Shown: positions 46,716 through 56,639 of the stretch, one piece after another
Layout of the letters: each line of letters starts with the position of its first letter
Numbering within the stretch: the stretch's first letter is position 1
Assembly: GCA_947504705.1 (NCBI GenBank)
Contig: CANNIA010000007.1
Coordinates: forward strand, 1-64,000
From: Paracoccaceae bacterium
GTDB lineage: Bacteria > Pseudomonadota > Alphaproteobacteria > Rhodobacterales > Rhodobacteraceae
DNA length: 64,000 nucleotides
Direction of reading: 5' to 3'
Program-made: the position numbers and the translations under genes
Notes under the pieces: model-generated
Seen by the model: only the letters and a program-made list of their open reading frames with translations
Database searches by the model: none
What the model was told of the DNA's origin: nothing

Positions 46716-47951
46716 ATGAACACCACAAGACGTGCTTTGCTTTCGGCCACGCTTCTGGCCTTTGCCCTGCCCGGCGCAAGCTTTGCCGAGGACCAGGTGC
46801 TGCGCTTTGCGACCTGGAACACCGATCCGGCCAGCATCGCCATCAACCAGGCGATTGCTACCAGCTTCGAAGCGGCCAACCCCGGCGTGAAGGTGCAGAT
46901 CGAGCTTTACGGCGACGGGTTTGACGACAAGCTGACCGCCGCCATGGGGGCCGGTGACGCGCCCGACGTGATGTATATGTGGAACTACCCGGCCTACAAA
47001 GAGGCGCTTCTGCCCATGGACGAGCTGATCGCCCGCGACGCCGCCGAGTTGAGCCTTGATGACATCCCGCAGGGGTTGATGAACATCTCGAAGATCGACG
47101 GCATGACTTATGCGATGCCGGTCGGTTTCACCACGCAGGTCGTCTTCTACAACAAGGACATGTTTGCAGCCGCAGGTGTCGCTGAACCCGCCGCTGGCTG
47201 GACCTGGGCCGATCTGCGCGCCGCTGCTGCCAAGTTCCGCAATGCCGACACCAAGACCTATGGCTTTGCAGTCGATGCCAAGCCCGACCCGTTCGATTTC
47301 GAGCAGTTCTTCTGGTCGAACGGCACCAAGTACATCTCGGACGACGGCAAGGTGCTGGACGGCTACATGAACAGCCCTGAGGCTGCCGAAGTGCTGGACA
47401 TGTTCGGCGACATGATCAAGACCGAAGAGGCTGTTGCGCTGAACATTGGAGACGACACCCCCGGCTCTTCGCTGTTCAAGGCGGGCCAGATTGCCATGTT
47501 CCAGTCGGCGATGTGGTCGAAGACGGGAATTGATGAGTCTGGCATCAACTATGGCGTGGCCCCCCTGCCTGCCTTTGGCGACAAACCCGTCCATTCAGTC
47601 ATCGGTGCCTCGGGCATTTCGATCTCCAAAGATGCCAAGGATGTTGAACTCGCATGGAAGTTCATCAAGTTCTTCTTGACCCCCGAAGCCGTCGAGATGC
47701 GGACGAACGACCTACCAATCCGCACTTCGGTTGCTGACAAGCTGGGGCTGGCGACGGACCCGATCACCAAGCCCTTCTTCGACATGCTGGCCGTGTCGAA
47801 CCGCGAAACCAACGCCTTCCTCAAGAACCCGAACTGGGGCCAGATCCAGGCCAACCTTGCCCTCGCGATCGAGGCAACCATGGTCGATCAGGGCAATGCC
47901 AAGGCCCATCTTGATGAAGCCGTCGCCGCTTCGGCCCGGTTCCTGAACTAG
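46716..47951 (+). CDS. sugar ABC transporter substrate-binding protein
   Basis: A 411-residue periplasmic binding protein (family 1, MalE-like). A signal peptide MNTTRRALLSATLLAFALPGASFA is cleaved after about residue 24. The mature protein shows LRFATWNTDPASIAINQ, DAPDVMYMWNYPAYKEALLPMDEL and AWKFIKFFLTPEAVEM, which fit binding proteins for oligosaccharides or glycosides. Strong GGGAGGA ribosome-binding sequence. It follows the ATPase gene by 16 bases. Confidence 0.93.
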   Translation: MNTTRRALLSATLLAFALPGASFAEDQVLRFATWNTDPASIAINQAIATSFEAANPGVKVQIELYGDGFDDKLTAAMGAGDAPDVMYMWNYPAYKEALLPMDELIARDAAELSLDDIPQGLMNISKIDGMTYAMPVGFTTQVVFYNKDMFAAAGVAEPAAGWTWADLRAAAAKFRNADTKTYGFAVDAKPDPFDFEQFFWSNGTKYISDDGKVLDGYMNSPEAAEVLDMFGDMIKTEEAVALNIGDDTPGSSLFKAGQIAMFQSAMWSKTGIDESGINYGVAPLPAFGDKPVHSVIGASGISISKDAKDVELAWKFIKFFLTPEAVEMRTNDLPIRTSVADKLGLATDPITKPFFDMLAVSNRETNAFLKNPNWGQIQANLALAIEATMVDQGNAKAHLDEAVAASARFLN

Positions 47952-47989
47952 GGCCGCTGAAGGTTCACGGAGAGAGAAAGGCCCATGCC

Positions 47990-48910
47990 ATGACCGATGC
48001 CCGACGGATTTCCTCCCGACGCCTGCCCGGCCTTGCGCCCTGGCTTTTCATCTCTCCGTGGATCCTTGGCTTCTTTCTGTTCACCCTTGGGCCCATGATC
48101 TTTTCCCTGATCATGAGCCTGCATGACTGGCCGGTTGTGGGCGAACGCAAGTTCATCTGGTTCGACAATTACACGACCATGCTGACCCAGGACCCGCGCT
48201 TTTGGGAAAGCCTTGGGATCACGGCGAAGTTTGCACTGGTCTTCGTGCCGCTGAACATCGCGCTGTCCTTCCTTCTGGCCGTGCTTTTGAACGTCAAGGT
48301 GCGCGGCACCTCGCTGTTCCGCACGGCATTTTACCTGCCTTCGATCATCTCGGGCGTTGCTTTGGTGATGATCTGGAAATGGATCTACTCCAAGGATTAT
48401 GGCCTTTTGAACTATGGCCTTTCGCTGCTTGGGGTGGATGGGCCGAACTGGCTGGGCGATCCGAACTGGTCGATTTTGGCCATCATCATCGCCTCGCTTT
48501 GGGGACTGGGTGGCACGATGCTGATCCTTCTGGCGGGCCTGCAGTCGATCCCGAAAGAGCTTTACGAAGCCGCCCGGGTATCGGGCGTGCCAGCTTGGGC
48601 GCAGACGGTCTACATCACCATCCCGATGCTGTCGCCCATGCTTCTGTTCACCTTCATCACCTCGCTGATCTCGGCCTTTCAGCAGCTGACTATCGCGCTG
48701 TTGCTGACCAAGGGCGGGCCGACGAATTCGACCTATTTCTTCGCGATGTATATCTATGACAACGCCTTCAAGTTTCACGACATGGGCTATGCCGCCGCGA
48801 TGAGCTGGGTGATGTTCCTGATCATTCTGACGCTAAGCGTTCTGGTCCTGAAATATTCCGCCGCCTGGGTGCATTACGAAGGCGAAGCCAAGGGGGGCGG
48901 CAATGGTTAG
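47990..48910 (+). CDS. sugar ABC transporter permease (MalF/UgpA type)
   Basis: A 306-residue inner-membrane permease with six predicted transmembrane segments, beginning LAPWLFISPWILGFFLFTLGPMIFSL. The EAA loop that contacts the ATPase reads KELYEAARVSGVPAWAQTVYITIPML. It overlaps the second permease gene by eight bases. Partner of the gene at 48903. Confidence 0.93.
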   Translation: MTDARRISSRRLPGLAPWLFISPWILGFFLFTLGPMIFSLIMSLHDWPVVGERKFIWFDNYTTMLTQDPRFWESLGITAKFALVFVPLNIALSFLLAVLLNVKVRGTSLFRTAFYLPSIISGVALVMIWKWIYSKDYGLLNYGLSLLGVDGPNWLGDPNWSILAIIIASLWGLGGTMLILLAGLQSIPKELYEAARVSGVPAWAQTVYITIPMLSPMLLFTFITSLISAFQQLTIALLLTKGGPTNSTYFFAMYIYDNAFKFHDMGYAAAMSWVMFLIILTLSVLVLKYSAAWVHYEGEAKGGGNG

Positions 48911-49715
48911 AACCCTCACCTACGGCGCGCTGATCTTTCTGTCGGCGCTGTTCGTCGCGCCCTTCGTGTGGACCCTGCTGACCGCTGTGAAGTCAGAGGC
49001 AGAGCTGGTCACCTGGCCCCCGGTCTTCTGGCCCGAGGATTGGCGGTGGGAGAACTTCGCCGAAAGCTGGGCCAAGCAGCCCTTTGGGACCTATCTGTGG
49101 AATTCGACCACGGTCGTGGTCCTGTCGACCATCGGGCAGGTCTTTTCGTCCTCGCTGGTGGCCTTCGGCTTCGCCCGGTTCCGCTTTCGTGGTCGCGATC
49201 CGCTGTTCGTGCTTTTGTTGGCGACGATGATGATCCCGTGGGACGTGAAAATGATCCCGCTTTACATGGAGTTCAACCTTCTTGGCTGGATCAACACCTT
49301 GAAACCCTTGATCGTTCCTGCCTGGTTCGGCGAGGCGTTTTTCATCTTCCTGCTGCGCCAATACATCATGACTATCCCGATGGAGATTGATGAGGCCGCC
49401 CGGATGGACGGCGCAAACGCCTGGCAGCTTTACTGGCGCATCCATCTGCCCTTGATGGTTCCGGGGCTGGTGCTGGTTGGCACCTTCCACTTCATGAACG
49501 CCTGGAATGATTACCTTGGCCCGCTGATCTTTCTGAACGATCAGACGAAATACACCCTGCCGCTGGGTCTTGGCCTGTTCCAAGGTCGGCACGACGTGGA
49601 CAACATCGCCATCGCCGCGATCACCGCTATCTTGTGCCTGCCGCCGCTTGTGCTGTTCTTTTTCGTCCAGCGCTACATCATGGACAACGCCCTTGGCTCA
49701 TCGGTGAAGGGTTGA
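48903..49715 (+). CDS. sugar ABC transporter permease (MalG/UgpE type)
   Basis: A 270-residue inner-membrane permease. The first transmembrane segment is GALIFLSALFVAPFVWTLLTAVKS, and the EAA loop reads MEIDEAARMDGANAWQLYWRIHLPLM. The end (ILCLPPLVLFFFVQRYIMDNALGSSVKG) is typical of MalG-type subunits. Its TGA stop shares one base with the ATG of the following glycosidase gene, which ties the importer to that enzyme. Confidence 0.94.
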   Translation: MVRTLTYGALIFLSALFVAPFVWTLLTAVKSEAELVTWPPVFWPEDWRWENFAESWAKQPFGTYLWNSTTVVVLSTIGQVFSSSLVAFGFARFRFRGRDPLFVLLLATMMIPWDVKMIPLYMEFNLLGWINTLKPLIVPAWFGEAFFIFLLRQYIMTIPMEIDEAARMDGANAWQLYWRIHLPLMVPGLVLVGTFHFMNAWNDYLGPLIFLNDQTKYTLPLGLGLFQGRHDVDNIAIAAITAILCLPPLVLFFFVQRYIMDNALGSSVKG

Positions 49716-51376
49716 TGTTCGATTTCGCCCATATCCCGTTCAGCCGATTTGGCCGGTTCCTGACCCTGTCCGTGATGGACGGCCAGGTCTGGCTGCGGTC
49801 GGTCAAGGGCGGCGATCTTCGCCTCTCGCTTGGTCGTTTGTGCCGGGTTTTTTTGCCCGGCGCTGCGGTGGCCAAATGGCGCCTTACCCCCGACTGTCTG
49901 ACCGCTGAAACCGCCGAAGGCCACGTCGCGTTTGTCATTGGTGAGGGGGAAAGGCTGCACCTGCGCGGGCAGGGCAGCGTGACCTTCGCGCTTGAAGGGT
50001 CGCGCTACGATTATGCCTATGTCACACCGCAGGGCGCGCATTGTGTCGTCGCCGCGGGTGAGGATTTGCGCCTTATGCCGCGCGCGACCAAGGGCACGGT
50101 TCAGGTCATGGGCGACTGGCGGCGTGACCATGCCGATAATGTGGCGATGACCTTTTCGGGGAACGAGGGGTTCGAGGGGACGATCGATCTGTTCCCTGTG
50201 ATCCCGCCCACAGCTTCCACCGAAAGCTTCGATCAGGCGCGCGCCGGGGCGGCCAGTGCCTTCGCCGACTGGCTTGCCCGCACTCCCAAAGGTGACCAGA
50301 AAGAAGCCCGCACCCTTGCCGCCTATCTCCTCTGGGCCAACACGGTCCCGGCCTCGGGCAACCTGACGCGGCCAGCGGTCTATATGTCCAAGAACGCCAT
50401 GATCAACATCTGGTCATGGGACAACGCCTTCTCGGCCCTTGGTGTCGCGGCGATGGACCCCGCCTTGGCTTTCGACCAGTTCGCCGCGATCTATGATCAC
50501 CAGCACCCCTCGGGCCTGCTGCCGGATTTCGTCAACGACCGTGAGGCCTATTTCACCTTCACCAAACCGCCCGTCCATGGCTGGGCGATCCTGCGGCTGA
50601 TCGAAAGCCACCCCGACTGGCTGACCGAAGCCCGCCGTGCCGCGCTTGTCCCTTGGCTGGAGCGCCAGCTTTCCTATTGGCTTACCCATGCACGCAAGGA
50701 TGGCCAAAGCCTTCCCGCCTATTGCCACGGCAACGATTCCGGCTGGGACAACGCCACGTTCTTTGCCGAGGGCGGGCCGGTTCTGACCCCCGACCTGCCC
50801 ACTTTCCTGATCCTGACCTGCGATTGCCTCTCCCGCCTTGACCCCACCCGCGCCGCGCATTGGCAGGCCGAGGGCGCAGCTCTCTATGCACTTCTCACCA
50901 CGCTCTGGACCGGCCAGGCCTTCGGAACCCGTCTTGCCGCCGACCCCGCCCGCCTGCGGCAGGATGAAAGCCTGATCGGCTTTATCCCCTTGCTCCTTGG
51001 CCCCCGCCTTGCGCCCGAAGTGGCCGCCCGGCTGATCGACCGTCTGGGCCAAGGCTGGATCACCGACTGGGGCCCGGCGACGGAGCGGCCGCAAAGCCCC
51101 TTTTACGAACCCGACGGCTATTGGCGCGGGCCGATCTGGGCGCCGACGGCGATGCTTTTGTGGGATGGCCTGCTTCGGCAGAACCAAGAAGACCTTGCCG
51201 CCGACATCGCCCTGCGTTTTTGTCGCTTGTGCGAAACCTCGGGCATGGCAGAGAACTTCGATGCGCTGACCGGCAAAGGCCTTCGTGACCGCGCCTTTGC
51301 CTGGACTTCGGCGGTCTATCTTCTGCTTTCGGCCTGGCTCGCCGCCCGAAATACTCAAGGACAAGACCAAGCATGA
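49715..51376 (+). CDS. GH63-type glycoside hydrolase (cytoplasmic)
   Basis: A 553-residue (alpha/alpha)6-barrel glycosidase of the GH63/GH37-like group. Visible landmarks are NIWSWDNAFSALG with the candidate general acid Asp at residue 236, DDSGWDNATFF-like GNDSGWDNATFFAEG, and EPDGYWRGPIWAPTAMLLWDGL at residues 465-486. GH63 was founded on processing alpha-glucosidase I, which removes alpha-1,2-linked glucose; other members hydrolyse mannosylglycerate or glucosylglycerate. No signal peptide is present, so it acts on imported substrate. It is coupled by a 1-base overlap to the permease and by 4 bases to the kinase/lyase fusion, which suggests that one glycosylated amine is first deglycosylated, then phosphorylated. 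Confidence 0.85.
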   Translation: MFDFAHIPFSRFGRFLTLSVMDGQVWLRSVKGGDLRLSLGRLCRVFLPGAAVAKWRLTPDCLTAETAEGHVAFVIGEGERLHLRGQGSVTFALEGSRYDYAYVTPQGAHCVVAAGEDLRLMPRATKGTVQVMGDWRRDHADNVAMTFSGNEGFEGTIDLFPVIPPTASTESFDQARAGAASAFADWLARTPKGDQKEARTLAAYLLWANTVPASGNLTRPAVYMSKNAMINIWSWDNAFSALGVAAMDPALAFDQFAAIYDHQHPSGLLPDFVNDREAYFTFTKPPVHGWAILRLIESHPDWLTEARRAALVPWLERQLSYWLTHARKDGQSLPAYCHGNDSGWDNATFFAEGGPVLTPDLPTFLILTCDCLSRLDPTRAAHWQAEGAALYALLTTLWTGQAFGTRLAADPARLRQDESLIGFIPLLLGPRLAPEVAARLIDRLGQGWITDWGPATERPQSPFYEPDGYWRGPIWAPTAMLLWDGLLRQNQEDLAADIALRFCRLCETSGMAENFDALTGKGLRDRAFAWTSAVYLLLSAWLAARNTQGQDQA

Positions 51377-54300
51377 CCCTGTTCGCAACCGCCAACCCCG
51401 CGTTTTCCGAGGCTGAGCTTCTGGAGCTTGCCGCCCAGACCTTTGGCAAATCAGGCAAGATCCGCCCCTTACCATCCGAGCGTGACCAGAATGCCCGGCT
51501 GATTGCCGGAGAGGAGGAGTTCGTCCTCAAGATCGCCAACCCATCCGAAGATCCCGGTCAGATCGACCTGCAGAATGCCACGATGCTGCACCTTGCCCGC
51601 GTCGGACACCCCGGCATCCCGCGTGTCGTGCCAACGCTTTCGGGTCAGGATCGTGCGACGGTTATGGTCGCGGGCCAACCCGCCTTGATGCGGCTTGTCA
51701 CCTGGATCGGCGGCAAACCCCTGGCCGAGGCCACGCGCAGCCTTGAGCAACTGGCGGCGCTTGGGGCCTTTATGGGCGGACTTACCCGGTCGATGCAGGG
51801 TTTTGGCCACCCCCACGCCTTTCGCCCCGATTTCCCATGGTCGCTGGACCACGTGATCCAGCTGCGCGACCATGTGGCCGACATTGCCAACCCCGCCCGC
51901 CGCGCGTTGGTTGAACGGCTTTTTGCCCGCTATGAGGCGCAAGTTCTGCCCCGCTTGCCAGGCCTTCGCGCCTCGGTCCTGCATCAGGATGCGAATGACT
52001 GGAATGTCATCGTTGACCCGACCGACCCCAACCGGATCGCGGGGCTGATCGACTTTGGCGACATGTGCCATGGCCGCACCGTCAATGAGTTGGCGATCAC
52101 GCTGGCCTATGCCCTGCTGGACACGCCCGATCTCTATTCCGCCCTGCGCGTGCTGATCTCTGCCTTTGCCGAAGCCTTCCCGCTAACCGAGGACGAGGCC
52201 GAGCTTGTCTATGACCTTACGCGGATGCGGCTGGTCTCATCGGTCTGCATCTCCTCGCGCCAGTCAAAGCTGCACCCGGAAAACGACTATCTTCTGATCA
52301 GCCAAGCCCCCGCCTTCGCGCTGCTGGAGCGGCTTGACAGCCTTGACCCCGCCTTCATGATCGCGCTGTGCCGCAAGGCCGCCGGGTTCGAGGCTATTCC
52401 CGGCACATCGGAGATCACCGCCGATCTTGCCACCCGGACCCTGCACCCGATCCTTGCCACCGACCCCCGTCGCGCCGCGCGGATCGCTTTGCCAACCGAT
52501 GGCAGCCGCACCGGCATGCCCGTTTATTCCGACCGCGCTTTCGATGCGTGGATGCAGGCCCAGCGCTCCGCGAACCTTCCCGCCGACATCCCCTTCCTTG
52601 GCTTCGGTCTTTATGGCGAGAGACGCTCGGTCTACACCTCGGTCCATTTCGCCGATGCCGCCAGCGAGGAGCGCCGCACCCGCCACCTGGGCGTCGATAT
52701 CTTCGCCCCGGCACGGACGGCTGTGCATGCGCCCCTCGACGGGGTGGTCGAAAGCGTCACCTACAACGCCGACCCCTTGGACTATGGCAATACGCTGGTC
52801 CTGCGGCACGAAACCGCACAGGGGCGGCCCTTCTTTACCCTTTACGGTCACCTCGCGGGCACACTCCCCGGTCTTTGCTCCAAGGGCCAGACCATCAAAG
52901 CCGGAGACCACATCGCCGATTTCGGCGACTGGCACGAAAACGGTGGCTGGGCCCCGCATCTGCATTTCCAGCTGATCACCAGCATGCTGACCCAGTCCGG
53001 CAACTTCTTTGGCGTGGGCCATGCCAGCCTGTGGGACACTTGGGCCGACATCAGCCCCGATGCCAATCTGATCCTGCGGCTGGAACCCGAAAGCTTCCAG
53101 ATCGACCCCGAGCCGCCCGAAGCCCTGCTGGCCCGCCGCCGCAAGGTGATCGGGCCGTCGCTGTCGATTTCCTACCGCGAGAAGCTGAAGATCGTCCGGG
53201 GTCGCGGGCCGTGGCTGATCGACCATACCGGACGGCGCTATCTGGATACGGTCAACAACATCACCCATGTCGGCCACTGCCACCCCCATGTGGTGGAGGC
53301 GCTGGCCCGGCAGGCGGCAGAGCTGAATACCAACTCCCGCTACCTGCACGACGCCATGCCCCGCCTTGCCGAGCGCATCGCCGCCACCATGCCGGGCGAT
53401 TTGCGGGTGGTCTATTTCGTGAACTCCGGCACCGAGGCGAACGAGCTTGCCCTGCGCATCGCGCGCACAGCGCTGGGGAAAAGGGATACCGTGGTTCTTG
53501 ACTGGGCCTATCACGGCAACTCTGGCGGCACAGTCGACATCAGCCCCTACAAGTTCAAACGCAAGGGCGGCTTCCCGCAGCCCGATTTCGTGCAGATCGC
53601 CACTTTCCCCGACTCCTACCGTGGCCCGCATCGTGGCCCGGACTCCGGCCCCGCCTATGCCGCCGACATCGACCGCTGCCTTGATGCGGTCGAGGCCCGC
53701 ACCGGAACCTGCGCTGCCACTTTCATCGCCGAGTCCCTCTCTGGCGTCGGTGGGCAGGTGATCCTGCCGAAGGGCTATCTGCATGAGGTCTATACCCGCG
53801 TCCGCGCCCGTGGTGGCCTTTGCATCGCTGATGAGGTCCAATGCGGCTTTGGGCGCGTCGGCACCGCCTTCTGGGGTTTCGCCACCCAGAACGTGACACC
53901 CGACATCGTCGTTCTTGGCAAACCCATCGGCAACGGCCACCCGCTTGCCGCTGTAGTCACAACGCCCGAACTTGCCGCGAAATTCGCCAACGGGATGGAG
54001 TATTTCAACTCTTTTGGCGGCAACCCCGTCTCTATGGCCGTGGGTCACGTGGTCATGGATGTGATCGAGGCCGAAAACCTGCCCGCCAAGGCCGTCACCA
54101 CGGGCGAAGCCCTGATGCAGGGCTACCGCGATCTGGCGAACCGCTTCCCGATCATTGGCGATGTGCGCGGCATGGGGCTGTTCATCGGGGTCGAACTTGT
54201 CAGCAACCGTGACGCCCGCACTCCGGCCACCAAAGCCGCCGACCATGTCGTCGATCAGCTGCGCCTGCGCGGCGTGCTCGCCTCGACCGATGGGCCGGAT

Positions 54301-54426
54301 GACAATGTCCTGAAGATCAAGCCGCCCATGGTCTTCGGCCCTACCGAGGCTGCAATCCTGCTGGCCGAGACCGAAGCCGCCCTTTCAACCCTTGACCAAG
54401 ACCAACCAACCCGGAGGAAGACATGA
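51373..54426 (+). CDS. trifunctional fusion: APH-type kinase, M23 peptidase, class III aminotransferase-fold phospho-lyase
   Basis: A 1017-residue three-domain protein. Residues ~1-340 are an aminoglycoside-phosphotransferase-like kinase of the hydroxylysine kinase (HYKK/AGPHD1) type, with catalytic HQDANDWN (H204, D206, N211) and metal motif DFGD (227-230). Residues ~410-560 are an M23/LytM domain with an intact zinc site: HLGVD (438-442), YGHL (491-494) and HLHF (529-532). Residues ~590-1010 are a class III aminotransferase fold with PLP lysine K850 in [14 protein letters not shown], of the AGXT2L branch that includes ethanolamine-phosphate and 5-phosphohydroxylysine phospho-lyases. No signal peptide. 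Such fusions are known in alphaproteobacteria. The predicted sequence is amine alcohol, phosphate ester, then aldehyde plus ammonia and phosphate; hydroxylysine would give 2-aminoadipate semialdehyde. Confidence 0.9.
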   Translation: MTLFATANPAFSEAELLELAAQTFGKSGKIRPLPSERDQNARLIAGEEEFVLKIANPSEDPGQIDLQNATMLHLARVGHPGIPRVVPTLSGQDRATVMVAGQPALMRLVTWIGGKPLAEATRSLEQLAALGAFMGGLTRSMQGFGHPHAFRPDFPWSLDHVIQLRDHVADIANPARRALVERLFARYEAQVLPRLPGLRASVLHQDANDWNVIVDPTDPNRIAGLIDFGDMCHGRTVNELAITLAYALLDTPDLYSALRVLISAFAEAFPLTEDEAELVYDLTRMRLVSSVCISSRQSKLHPENDYLLISQAPAFALLERLDSLDPAFMIALCRKAAGFEAIPGTSEITADLATRTLHPILATDPRRAARIALPTDGSRTGMPVYSDRAFDAWMQAQRSANLPADIPFLGFGLYGERRSVYTSVHFADAASEERRTRHLGVDIFAPARTAVHAPLDGVVESVTYNADPLDYGNTLVLRHETAQGRPFFTLYGHLAGTLPGLCSKGQTIKAGDHIADFGDWHENGGWAPHLHFQLITSMLTQSGNFFGVGHASLWDTWADISPDANLILRLEPESFQIDPEPPEALLARRRKVIGPSLSISYREKLKIVRGRGPWLIDHTGRRYLDTVNNITHVGHCHPHVVEALARQAAELNTNSRYLHDAMPRLAERIAATMPGDLRVVYFVNSGTEANELALRIARTALGKRDTVVLDWAYHGNSGGTVDISPYKFKRKGGFPQPDFVQIATFPDSYRGPHRGPDSGPAYAADIDRCLDAVEARTGTCAATFIAESLSGVGGQVILPKGYLHEVYTRVRARGGLCIADEVQCGFGRVGTAFWGFATQNVTPDIVVLGKPIGNGHPLAAVVTTPELAAKFANGMEYFNSFGGNPVSMAVGHVVMDVIEAENLPAKAVTTGEALMQGYRDLANRFPIIGDVRGMGLFIGVELVSNRDARTPATKAADHVVDQLRLRGVLASTDGPDDNVLKIKPPMVFGPTEAAILLAETEAALSTLDQDQPTRRKT

Positions 54427-55166
54427 AACACACTGTCCTTACCCTGCTTGCCGCCCTTGCACTGACCACGGCTGCCGATGCCGCCGATCTTGGGGGTGCT
54501 ACCCTGAAGGTCGGCTCTGACACCACCTCGCCGCCGATGGAATTCATCGACCCTGCAACCGGTGCCATCGTCGGCTTTGACGTCGATGTAGTGAATGCGA
54601 TCTGTGACAAGATCAACTGCACCGCTGAATTTGTCACCACCGGCTGGGACGGCATTTTCACCGCCCTGCAGGAAGGCCAGTTCGACCTTGTTGCTTCGGG
54701 CGTTTCGATCACCGACGAACGGCTGGAAGTGATGGACTTCTCCGAGCCCTACATCATCAACGGTCAGGCGATCCTGGTGCGTGCCGCCGACGCCGCTTTG
54801 ACGGTTGATGACTTCAAGTCCGGCAAGAAGCTTTCGGCCCAAGCCAACACCACCGACGCAGCCACCGCCGAAGAAATCGCCGGGAAGGAAAACGTGCAGG
54901 CCTATGACACGTTCACCGGTTCGGTCCTTGCCTTGCGCAACGGCGATGTCGACGGCGTGGTGATCAACGGCGCCAATGCCGGGGCTTACGAGGCCGAATT
55001 CGCCGGTGAGTTGGTCGTAACGATCCGCGACCTCAAGGCCGATCCGCTGGGTCTGGTGTTCCAGAAGGGCGACGAACGGGCCGTTGCCTTCAACGAAGGC
55101 CTCGCCGCGATCAAGGCCGACGGTACGCTTGACGCGCTGATCGCCAAATACTGGACCGCCGAGTAG
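54423..55166 (+). CDS. amino-acid ABC transporter substrate-binding protein
   Basis: A 247-residue periplasmic binding protein of the polar amino-acid family (PBPb). The signal peptide [20 protein letters not shown] is cleaved near residue 20. The mature part has LKVGSDTTSPPMEFIDPATGAIVGFDVDV and GWDGIFTALQEGQFDLVASGVSITDERLEVMDFSEPY. It overlaps the fusion protein gene by four bases and is followed by a strong hairpin that may raise its mRNA level. Its likely permease is encoded at 57693. The ligand may be the amino-acid part of the same substrate. Confidence 0.92.
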   Translation: MKHTVLTLLAALALTTAADAADLGGATLKVGSDTTSPPMEFIDPATGAIVGFDVDVVNAICDKINCTAEFVTTGWDGIFTALQEGQFDLVASGVSITDERLEVMDFSEPYIINGQAILVRAADAALTVDDFKSGKKLSAQANTTDAATAEEIAGKENVQAYDTFTGSVLALRNGDVDGVVINGANAGAYEAEFAGELVVTIRDLKADPLGLVFQKGDERAVAFNEGLAAIKADGTLDALIAKYWTAE

Positions 55167-55174
55167 TCCCCTCC

Positions 55175-55204
55175 CGGCCATGGCGGAACCCTCCGCCATG
55201 GCCG
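55175..55204 (+). terminator. 13-bp hairpin between binding-protein and GH1 genes
   Basis: CGGCCATGGCGGA and TCCGCCATGGCCG form a perfect 13-bp stem with loop ACCC, followed by CTTTTG. It begins nine bases after the binding-protein stop. It can act as a partial terminator or 3' stabiliser giving extra binding protein relative to downstream genes. Confidence 0.8.
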
Positions 55205-55236
55205 CTTTTGATGCGCATTCCCAAGGTAGCGAACCC

Positions 55237-56610
55237 ATGCTTGACCACAGCTCTGACGACCTTCTCGCTCGCGCCGGCGCGCTGCAATTGCCCCGCGACT
55301 TTGTCTTTGGCGGGGCGACTGCGGCTTACCAGATCGAAGGGGCGTGGGACGCGGACGGCAAGGGCGAAAGCATCTGGGACCGGTTCTGCCGCAAGCCCGG
55401 TGCCGTCATCGACAAAAGCTCGGGAGATGTGGCCTGCGACCATTATCATCTGTGGCAGGAGGACATTCGCCTGATGCAGGACCTGGGCCTTGATGCCTAC
55501 CGTTTCTCCATCGCCTGGAGCCGCGTACAGCCCGAAGGCCAGGGGGCTGCGAACCCCAAAGGCATCGCCTTCTACGACCGGCTGATCGATGGGCTGCTGA
55601 AAGCAGGGATCACCCCCTATCTCACGCTTTACCACTGGGACCTGCCCCAGGCGCTGCAAGACAAGGGCGGCTGGTACAACCGCGACACCGCGCACCATCT
55701 GGCCGACCATGCCGAAGCGATGGCGCGCCACTTCGGCGACCGGGTCCGGCACTGGACCACGCTGAACGAACCCTGGACCTTTTGCTGGTCGGGCCATGCC
55801 TCCGGCGAAGACGCGCCCGGCCTTCTGGACGGCGTGAAGGGGGGCCTTGCCGCCAGCCACCACGCCCTTCTTGGCCACGGGCTTTCCGTCCCCCGCATCC
55901 GGGCCGCAGCCCCGGGGGCCGAGGTTGGCATCGTCCTTGACCTGAACGTGGTCGAACCAGCCTCACAGAAACCGCAGGACATTCAGGCTGCCCGCCATTT
56001 CGAACTGGCGCAAAACCGCTTCTATCTGGATGCCGTCTTCAAAGGCCGCTATCCGCAGGAACTGCTGACCCTTTGCCAAGACCTGCTGCCTGAAATCCGC
56101 GAAGGCGACCTCGCCACGATCAATGCCCCCGTCGACTACCTTGGCGTCAACATCTACCGCCGGTCCGTCATGCAGGCAGGCGCCGAACTGCCGCCCTTGA
56201 ACTTCGCCCGCGTCAGCCCGCCCGGGGACTATACCGCCGTCGGCTACGAGATCTATCCGCCCTGCATTCACGACATCCTCATGTATGTTCACCGCGACTA
56301 TGCCCCGAAAGTGATCCATATTTCCGAAAGCGGCATGGCCACCCGGCCCGAAACCCCGGAAGCCGACGGTTTGATCCACGATCGCCAGCGCGCCGCTTAT
56401 TACATCGACCACATCGCCGAACTGGACCGCGCCCGCCGCGCCGGGGTGCCGGTCAAAGCCTATTTCGCCTGGACGCTGATCGACAATTTCGAATGGGCTT
56501 ACGGCTATACAACCCCCTTCGGCATCGTGCATGTCGATCTGGAAACCCAGAAACGCAGCCCCAAGCTTTCCGCCCTTTGCTACCGTGAGGTCATTCGCGC
56601 CCGAAGCTGA
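55237..56610 (+). CDS. GH1 family beta-glycosidase (beta-glucosidase/beta-galactosidase)
   Basis: A 457-residue cytoplasmic retaining beta-glycosidase of family GH1. The family start FVFGGATAAYQIEGAWDADGKGESIWDRF, the acid/base TLNEPW (E178) and the nucleophile motif HISESG (E364, usually ITENG) are present, with the C-terminal YFAWTLIDNFEWAYGYTTPFGIVHVD. GH1 enzymes act on beta-glucosides, beta-galactosides and related compounds. ATG 55237 was chosen because earlier in-frame ATG codons lie within the terminator-like hairpin. In this operon removal of a beta-linked galactose from an amino-acid glycoside is a reasonable inference. Confidence 0.93.
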   Translation: MLDHSSDDLLARAGALQLPRDFVFGGATAAYQIEGAWDADGKGESIWDRFCRKPGAVIDKSSGDVACDHYHLWQEDIRLMQDLGLDAYRFSIAWSRVQPEGQGAANPKGIAFYDRLIDGLLKAGITPYLTLYHWDLPQALQDKGGWYNRDTAHHLADHAEAMARHFGDRVRHWTTLNEPWTFCWSGHASGEDAPGLLDGVKGGLAASHHALLGHGLSVPRIRAAAPGAEVGIVLDLNVVEPASQKPQDIQAARHFELAQNRFYLDAVFKGRYPQELLTLCQDLLPEIREGDLATINAPVDYLGVNIYRRSVMQAGAELPPLNFARVSPPGDYTAVGYEIYPPCIHDILMYVHRDYAPKVIHISESGMATRPETPEADGLIHDRQRAAYYIDHIAELDRARRAGVPVKAYFAWTLIDNFEWAYGYTTPFGIVHVDLETQKRSPKLSALCYREVIRARS

Positions 56611-56639
56611 CCCCTTCCAAGCCCTGCATGAGGTGACCC

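Noticed and set aside
52264-54246. Long minus-strand open frame opposite the kinase/lyase fusion gene
   Set aside because: Same reason: a shadow of a high-GC coding region, rich in Gly, Arg and His, with no family signature.
55189-55236. Earlier ATG start for the GH1 gene
   Set aside because: It lies inside a 13-bp hairpin that follows the previous gene and would add residues not found in the family.
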